Source: Alphaproteobacteria bacterium
Lineage (GTDB): Bacteria > Pseudomonadota > Alphaproteobacteria > Rickettsiales > UBA3002
Direction: 5' to 3'
Length of the DNA: 9,054 bases
Assembly: GCA_021732545.1 (NCBI GenBank)
Contig: JAKFUW010000088.1
Location: 1-9,054 of the forward strand
Positions within the stretch are counted from its first letter, which is position 1; each line of letters begins with the position of its first letter. Of this stretch, positions 5,120 through 9,054 are shown in pieces. The notes below the pieces were generated by a model. It was not told the origin of the DNA. It did no database searches and was given only the letters and a program-made list of their open reading frames with translations. The position numbers were made by a program, and so were the translations under genes.

Positions 5120-6820
5120 TTACATAAAGCGCTCTGGCGATAGGAGTTTGAGTGATGAAATGGTAGCAGGGCAGGGCGTATCAAATATTAAATCCGCAAG
5201 AATCTCAGCTCCAAATGGCGCTGATAATAACCCGCGCGAGCCATGGCCTGCGGATATAAAAATACCAGATTCGATTTGCCCGATGATCGGCATGCGATCA
5301 GGGGTTACGCTGCGAAGCGAGGCGCGTCCGCCTATTATTTTCGCATCAGGCGAAAATATCAATGGCGCATAGTGGCACGATGTTTCGATGTTCTCAATAT
5401 GGTCTTTCTCGCGCAATTGCGTGCTTTCATTGTGGCGGTCATAGGTGGCGCCAATCACCGTTTTATCATGAGTAAAAATGCCATAGCCTTTATGCGAAAT
5501 AACGGGTTTTGGTATTGGTTGTGTGTCGGGTGCAAGATAGCTTAATTGCCCTCGATTCCAATGTAATGGCAAGGCGGAGAAGAAAGTTTTAGCCGCGCTT
5601 GCATTGGCGAGAATCACGGCGTCAAACCCTTGCGGTAAACGATCACATGGATGACTGGTTTTGAGGGTGATGTTGGGGTGCGAACTGAGTGCCACACACA
5701 GCCCGCGCACATCCACCCAACATGATTGTGGGATGAATAATGCGCCTCTATTTTCGTGCCACTCAAGCCGATGTGATGGTAATCCTAATGTTTCGGGCAG
5801 GCTTGGCCACAACGCCATTTGATTCTCTTGCGTAGGGAGTTTGAGCATGCCGCGACATTCAAAATCAAACCCTAATCCTTGCAATTTCCAAAGCGGCAAT
5901 TGGCGGTACATATAGGCCAGCGCATCCCAATAAAATTGCATCGCAGGCGACCATTGTTTGTGCAGCGGTGGATAAAGCGCGCCCGCAGGATTGCCCGATG
6001 CACCATTTGCAATCTCACGTGATTCATAAAGTGTCACCTGCAATCCGCGCTCGGCTAGTGCATGCGCGGTGCTGCAACCCGCTAACCCTGCGCCAATGAT
6101 GGCGATGGTTTGAGGGGTTTTTTTCGCGATAGATTCACTGCTTTTGGTAGCGGTTATCATGTGGCGCTTGTTGCCAAAGCCTTTTATTTTTTGCACGTCA
6201 AAACCAGCACCCGCAAGCCCTTGGCGCACATGGCCTGCTGCGCTGAAGGTGGCAAGTGTGCCAGCGGGCGCGGTGCATCGCGCGACATGATGGAGCACTT
6301 CATTCTCCCACATTTGCGGATTTTTAGCGGGTGCAAATCCATCGAGAAACCACGCATCGGCTTTGAGTGATAATTGAGGCAGCCATTGCCGCGCATCGCC
6401 AATCACCAAAGTGAGTGAAAGTTGTTGCGCATGAATGCGGTGAATGCCAGCATCGAGCACGCCTAGTTTAGCGAATAGTTCATGCGCGAGTGTGGCCATT
6501 TCTGGCCAGTGCGAAACGGCCTGCAATAGGGCTTCGTGGGGTAGCGGATAGGCTTCAAAAGCAATATAATGCAACCTGGCATGTTCAGGCGCCGTTGCGC
6601 GAATCAATTCCCAGCTTGCAAGCAGATTTAACCCTGTGCCAAAGCCTAATTCAGCGATCGTAAAATGCGCGGCGTCTTTAAAGCGCTGTGCAAGTTTATT
6701 GCCATCGAGAAACACATAGCGGCTTTCGGCAAGCCCTTGGGTTGGGTGAAAATAGATATCGTCAAACTCGGCTGAAAAGGGAGTATTATCTTTCCAGCCG
6801 AGTGTGTGTTGTATGCTCAT
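5120..6820 (-). CDS. mnmC: bifunctional tRNA U34 modification enzyme MnmC (FAD oxidoreductase and methyltransferase)
   Basis: MnmC finishes mnm5(s2)U34 in tRNA. Its FAD domain turns cmnm5U into nm5U, and its SAM domain methylates this to mnm5U. Numbered from the ATG at 6820 (566 residues), the methyltransferase half (about 1-225) has ELGFGTGLN (57-65), WFLDGFAPAKNPQMW (157-171) and GFGNKRHM (214-221). The oxidoreductase half has the FAD-binding IAIIGAGLAG (239-248), GASGNPAGALYP (274-284), LRSVTPDRMP (502-511) and AGHGSRGL (524-531). Both halves are complete, although the protein is shorter than the 668-residue E. coli enzyme. The frame stays open to an ATG at 6943, but that 41-residue extension is translated palindromic repeat and unlike MnmC, while MSIQHTLGWKDNTPFS at 6820 fits the family. 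No strong ribosome-binding site is seen. It lies between msrB and msrA on the same strand. Confidence 0.95.
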   Translation of the reverse strand: MSIQHTLGWKDNTPFSAEFDDIYFHPTQGLAESRYVFLDGNKLAQRFKDAAHFTIAELGFGTGLNLLASWELIRATAPEHARLHYIAFEAYPLPHEALLQAVSHWPEMATLAHELFAKLGVLDAGIHRIHAQQLSLTLVIGDARQWLPQLSLKADAWFLDGFAPAKNPQMWENEVLHHVARCTAPAGTLATFSAAGHVRQGLAGAGFDVQKIKGFGNKRHMITATKSSESIAKKTPQTIAIIGAGLAGCSTAHALAERGLQVTLYESREIANGASGNPAGALYPPLHKQWSPAMQFYWDALAYMYRQLPLWKLQGLGFDFECRGMLKLPTQENQMALWPSLPETLGLPSHRLEWHENRGALFIPQSCWVDVRGLCVALSSHPNITLKTSHPCDRLPQGFDAVILANASAAKTFFSALPLHWNRGQLSYLAPDTQPIPKPVISHKGYGIFTHDKTVIGATYDRHNESTQLREKDHIENIETSCHYAPLIFSPDAKIIGGRASLRSVTPDRMPIIGQIESGIFISAGHGSRGLLSAPFGAEILADLIFDTPCPATISSLKLLSPERFM

Positions 6821-6834
6821 ATAGCTGTGGTAGC

Positions 6835-6912
6835 CGTCTTTGCGAGGGAGTGCAAGCGACCGAAGCAATCCATGGATTGCCACGCGCCTGCAAGCAGTCA
6901 CTCGCAATGACG
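6835..6912. repeat. compound palindromic repeat between msrB and mnmC
   Basis: The outer arms CGTCTTTGCGAG (6835-6846) and CTCGCAATGACG (6901-6912) differ by one base from perfect complementarity. The core holds a perfect 16-base palindrome, GCAATCCATGGATTGC (6865-6880). It shares TGGATTGCCACGC and CTCGCAATGACG with the element at 2889-2996. It fills nearly all of the 100-bp msrB-mnmC gap, ending 14 bases from the mnmC ATG. Confidence 0.8.
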
Positions 6913-6920
6913 CATACGCG

Positions 6921-7451
6921 TCATTTTTTCTCAAATAAGCCAAGATATTGGGTGTAGCCTTGCGTAATCAATTCTTCCTTCGGCACAAATCGCAGCGAAG
7001 CAGAGTTGATGCAATAGCGCTTGCCTCCTTTGCTTTTGGGGCCATCATCGAACACATGGCCAAGATGCGAATCGGCTTCTTTCGAGCGCACTTCGGTGCG
7101 AGAAATTCCCAGCGTACTATCGGTTTTTTGAGTTAGATAATTCGCTCCGATTGGCTGAGTAAAGCTCGGCCATCCCGTGCCAGAATCAAATTTATCGGTC
7201 GATGAAAAGAGCGGCTCGCCCGATACCACATCCACATAAATGCCTTGCGCTTTATGATCCCAATAGGCATTTTTAAATGGCGGCTCGGTGCCATCGTGTT
7301 GCGTCACATAACGCTGCATTTCATCGAGTTTTTCGAGCTTTTCTTTATATTCTGGTTTCATGACTTCGGCCTTTGTAGGTTGGAGTGAAACGAGTGTACC
7401 GCCTGCTAATAAAGCAAGGCAGAATATGGTGAGTGTTGCTTTGATGAGCAT
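6921..7451 (-). CDS. msrB: peptide-methionine (R)-S-oxide reductase MsrB, exported or membrane-anchored
   Basis: MsrB reduces methionine-R-sulfoxide in proteins, complementing MsrA. Numbered from the ATG at 7451 (176 residues), a hydrophobic N-terminal segment (about 5-22) acts as a signal peptide or anchor, placing the enzyme in the envelope. The SelR/MsrB fold follows: GIYVDVVSGEPLFSS (70-84), FDSGTGWPSF (88-97), RTEVRS (118-123), SHLGHVFDDGP (128-138) and RYCINSASLRF (145-155) with the catalytic C147. The two CxxC zinc motifs of some MsrBs are absent, and C147 is the only cysteine outside the N-terminal segment. An upstream ATG at 7481 would add ten residues; 7451 is preferred because AGGAAAG precedes it and the hydrophobic segment then starts normally. 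The TGA lies in a short hairpin at the edge of the repeat that precedes mnmC. Confidence 0.95.
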   Translation of the reverse strand: MLIKATLTIFCLALLAGGTLVSLQPTKAEVMKPEYKEKLEKLDEMQRYVTQHDGTEPPFKNAYWDHKAQGIYVDVVSGEPLFSSTDKFDSGTGWPSFTQPIGANYLTQKTDSTLGISRTEVRSKEADSHLGHVFDDGPKSKGGKRYCINSASLRFVPKEELITQGYTQYLGLFEKK

Positions 7452-7476
7452 ATGATCTACTTTCCTGATGTTCTCT

Positions 7477-7561
7477 AGCATAAACCTATTCGGATAAAAA
7501 ATCGATTTGGTTTCATCTAATCTTCATATTTCTGTAGAGTGAATTGGTTATACTGAGCTTT
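7477..7561. promoter_or_regulatory. divergent promoter region between msrB and the RNB gene
   Basis: The two genes start back to back, so both promoters must lie near here. On the plus strand TATACT (7549-7554) is a good -10 and would start transcription near 7561, leaving the RNB ATG at 7562 with almost no leader. No good -35 lies 17 bases upstream. On the minus strand TATGCT (7477-7482) could be the msrB -10, giving a leader of about 20 nt to the ATG at 7451. Its -35 (TCGATT) is poor. Confidence 0.35.
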
Positions 7562-9054
7562 ATGGATGGGAACCCAAGAATGAATGGTGCTGGTAACGGA
7601 GCATCGAAAGGGCCTTTGCGCCCTGCGCTTAGCCGTGAGCAGCTTGATGCAGCCTTGCATATCGGGCGCGGCAAATGGTCAGAACTCAAAAAAGATCGCC
7701 CAAGAGTTACATGCTACACCATTGATAACGTACCGAAAGAAACACCGTCAGACCGTGATGATGGGATTTATGTGGAAGAAGTGGAACAGCCCAAAAATGG
7801 CGAAAAATATCGAGTCTATGTGACGATTGCTGATGTAGCGGCGCAGATTCCTTTAACCATCAAAAATCCTTATTCCCACAAACCTGCCCCCAACCTCTTG
7901 GCCGATGCCGCATGGCAGCGCGCTTTTACGATCTATCGTCCATGGGGGAATGATCCGATGTTTCCTAGCTCGCTTGAACACTTAATGAGTCTGGAGCATA
8001 AAAAAGAGCGTCTTGGTTTAACCGTGGCGATTGATTTGGATAAAAATTATCAAATTGTAAAAACGGAATTTGTTCGCAGCAAAGTACGAGCTAAGGCAAC
8101 GGATTATATGGGGGCACGCGATCGGATTGAAGGGGTGAAGGGGTTATCTCAAAAGCAGATAGACCGCTTTCGGCTGATGAATGAAGTGGGTAAAGGCGTT
8201 CGTAAACATTATTTTGGTAATAGTACGCTTGAAGCGGATGTGGCGCGTGAAGAAGTGGTTTATCCGATTGATCGAACCGACCCCGAAACCTATGCGTTTA
8301 AGGCACAAAAAATGGTGGAAACCTATATGTTGCTCGCTAATCATGCGGTAGCAGAATTTTTTGACAAAACCAAATTGCCTTTTTTATATCGTAATTTTGA
8401 TGAAGCCCATGCGCCTAAGGATGGATCACCCAATCGCGCTTATTACAGCACCACCCTCACCGAACATACTGAGCTTCAAAAAATGGGGCTAAAGGGAGCG
8501 TATTGTCACTTTACTTCCCCCATTCGTCGCGCGCCCGATTTTTATAACGGCCACATGGTACATTATGTGATCGATGTGATGAATGCGATGGAAAACGTTT
8601 TGATCGATGCATCTGGCGTTGAAAATAAAGATAAGATCCAAGATACATTGTGGATTTACTCGCAAGATTTTATTAAGATTCGTCATGATTCCAGTAAGCT
8701 GTGTGCGCTATTCCAGAAAGTACTCAAAGATGCTGGGCTAAATTCCGTAGACGCCACAACCATGTATGTGGCAATGGCAAAAAATAAAGTGCCTGCTATG
8801 TTTAATCAACATCACAAACCACCTTTAACCTCGCAGCAACTCGAAGCTTACGCTGCGACGATCAATCATCTCAATCATTATGAGAGCGAGATGGCAAGTG
8901 CTCCTGAGATGAAAGAGCAATGGAAAGATAAAGCGAAAATTGACCGTGCAAAAGAACTGGTGGAACGAGCCGTTGAGGGAGAGGATGCTTCATCGCGCCT
9001 TAGCAAAAAAGACCCCAAGCAGTTTTCAGATTTATTGCGGTATTCGGCAGTATG
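7562..9054 (+). CDS. RNB-domain ribonuclease (RNase II/R superfamily), 3' end cut off
   Basis: The frame is open from ATG at 7562 to the window end (497 visible residues). The RNB catalytic domain fills about 50-335. TID (53-55) and SDRDD (63-67) give the metal-binding aspartates D55, D64, D66 and D67. YRVYVTIADV (83-92), MFPSSLEHLMSLE (133-145) and RLGLTVAIDLD (150-160) follow, then ETYMLLANHAVAEFF (253-267), LYRNFDE (275-281) and HFTSPIRRAPDF (316-327), the RNA-contacting signature. It should be a 3'-5' exoribonuclease acting on single-stranded RNA. It lacks the two N-terminal cold-shock domains of RNase II and R, having only about 50 residues before the RNB core. Residues about 340-497 look helical, with no S1 domain yet seen. 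Compared with the E. coli D-x5-D-x-DD cluster, three residues are inserted between the first two aspartates. An ATG at 7580 is an alternative start. It is divergent from msrB. Confidence 0.88.
   Translation, partial: MDGNPRMNGAGNGASKGPLRPALSREQLDAALHIGRGKWSELKKDRPRVTCYTIDNVPKETPSDRDDGIYVEEVEQPKNGEKYRVYVTIADVAAQIPLTIKNPYSHKPAPNLLADAAWQRAFTIYRPWGNDPMFPSSLEHLMSLEHKKERLGLTVAIDLDKNYQIVKTEFVRSKVRAKATDYMGARDRIEGVKGLSQKQIDRFRLMNEVGKGVRKHYFGNSTLEADVAREEVVYPIDRTDPETYAFKAQKMVETYMLLANHAVAEFFDKTKLPFLYRNFDEAHAPKDGSPNRAYYSTTLTEHTELQKMGLKGAYCHFTSPIRRAPDFYNGHMVHYVIDVMNAMENVLIDASGVENKDKIQDTLWIYSQDFIKIRHDSSKLCALFQKVLKDAGLNSVDATTMYVAMAKNKVPAMFNQHHKPPLTSQQLEAYAATINHLNHYESEMASAPEMKEQWKDKAKIDRAKELVERAVEGEDASSRLSKKDPKQFSDLLRYSAV

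Noticed and set aside
6907..6929. Hairpin ATGACGC-ATAC-GCGTCAT followed by five Ts on the plus strand, like an intrinsic terminator
   Set aside because: The T-run is on the plus strand, but no plus-strand gene ends here; genes on both sides are on the minus strand. The stem is part of the repeat edge and the msrB stop, so a terminator role is unsupported beyond possible antisense blocking.
7584..7823. 79-codon plus-strand frame overlapping the start of the RNB gene
   Set aside because: It lies in a different frame inside the RNB coding region, whose motifs are conserved; its product has no recognisable features.

Overview
The window looks like chromosomal DNA from an alphaproteobacterium of middling GC. 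The sensor kinase has a FixL-type PAS domain, and the intergenic gaps carry palindromic repeats of the GTCAT-TGCGAG / GTGGCAATCCA kind. The order or genus cannot be fixed from this stretch, and no plasmid, phage or transposase gene is visible. Every gene but one is on the minus strand; the exception is a plus-strand RNB-family ribonuclease that runs off the right end.

Layout from left to right: (1) 1-1256, minus, the 5' part of a hybrid sensor histidine kinase (PAS, HisKA, HATPase, start of a receiver), cut by the left edge; (2) 1257-1661, minus, a stand-alone receiver protein whose TAA directly abuts the kinase ATG, in the same frame; (3) 1851-2687, minus, trhO, a tRNA U34 hydroxylase of the rhodanese fold; (4) 2688-3009, a gap holding a 19-bp palindrome over the probable trhO promoter and two compound palindromic repeats; (5) 3010-3144, minus, a 44-residue small gene; (6) 3194-4348, minus, a Nudix protein with unrecognised flanking regions; (7) 4439-5017, minus, exported MsrA; (8) 5120-6820, minus, bifunctional MnmC; (9) 6835-6912, another palindromic repeat; (10) 6921-7451, minus, exported or anchored MsrB; (11) 7562-9054, plus, a ribonuclease of the RNase II/R superfamily without N-terminal cold-shock domains.

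MsrA and MsrB both carry N-terminal export segments, so together they should repair methionine-S- and methionine-R-sulfoxides in envelope proteins. MnmC lies between them and, like TrhO, modifies the wobble uridine (U34) of tRNAs. The kinase PAS domain keeps the histidine and arginine that bind haem and sense oxygen in FixL, so the kinase/receiver pair may be an oxygen- or redox-responsive phosphorelay. It lies beside an oxygen-using tRNA hydroxylase and oxidative-damage repair genes, but that functional link is inference.

The points most worth a second look are the haem-type PAS kinase with its in-frame TAA-ATG junction to the receiver, the trhO promoter palindrome, the palindromic repeats (one of which creates a false N-terminal extension of mnmC), the unusual Nudix protein and the stripped-down RNB protein. 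I did not find a clearly new defence or mobile system. No rRNA, tRNA or CRISPR array was seen.
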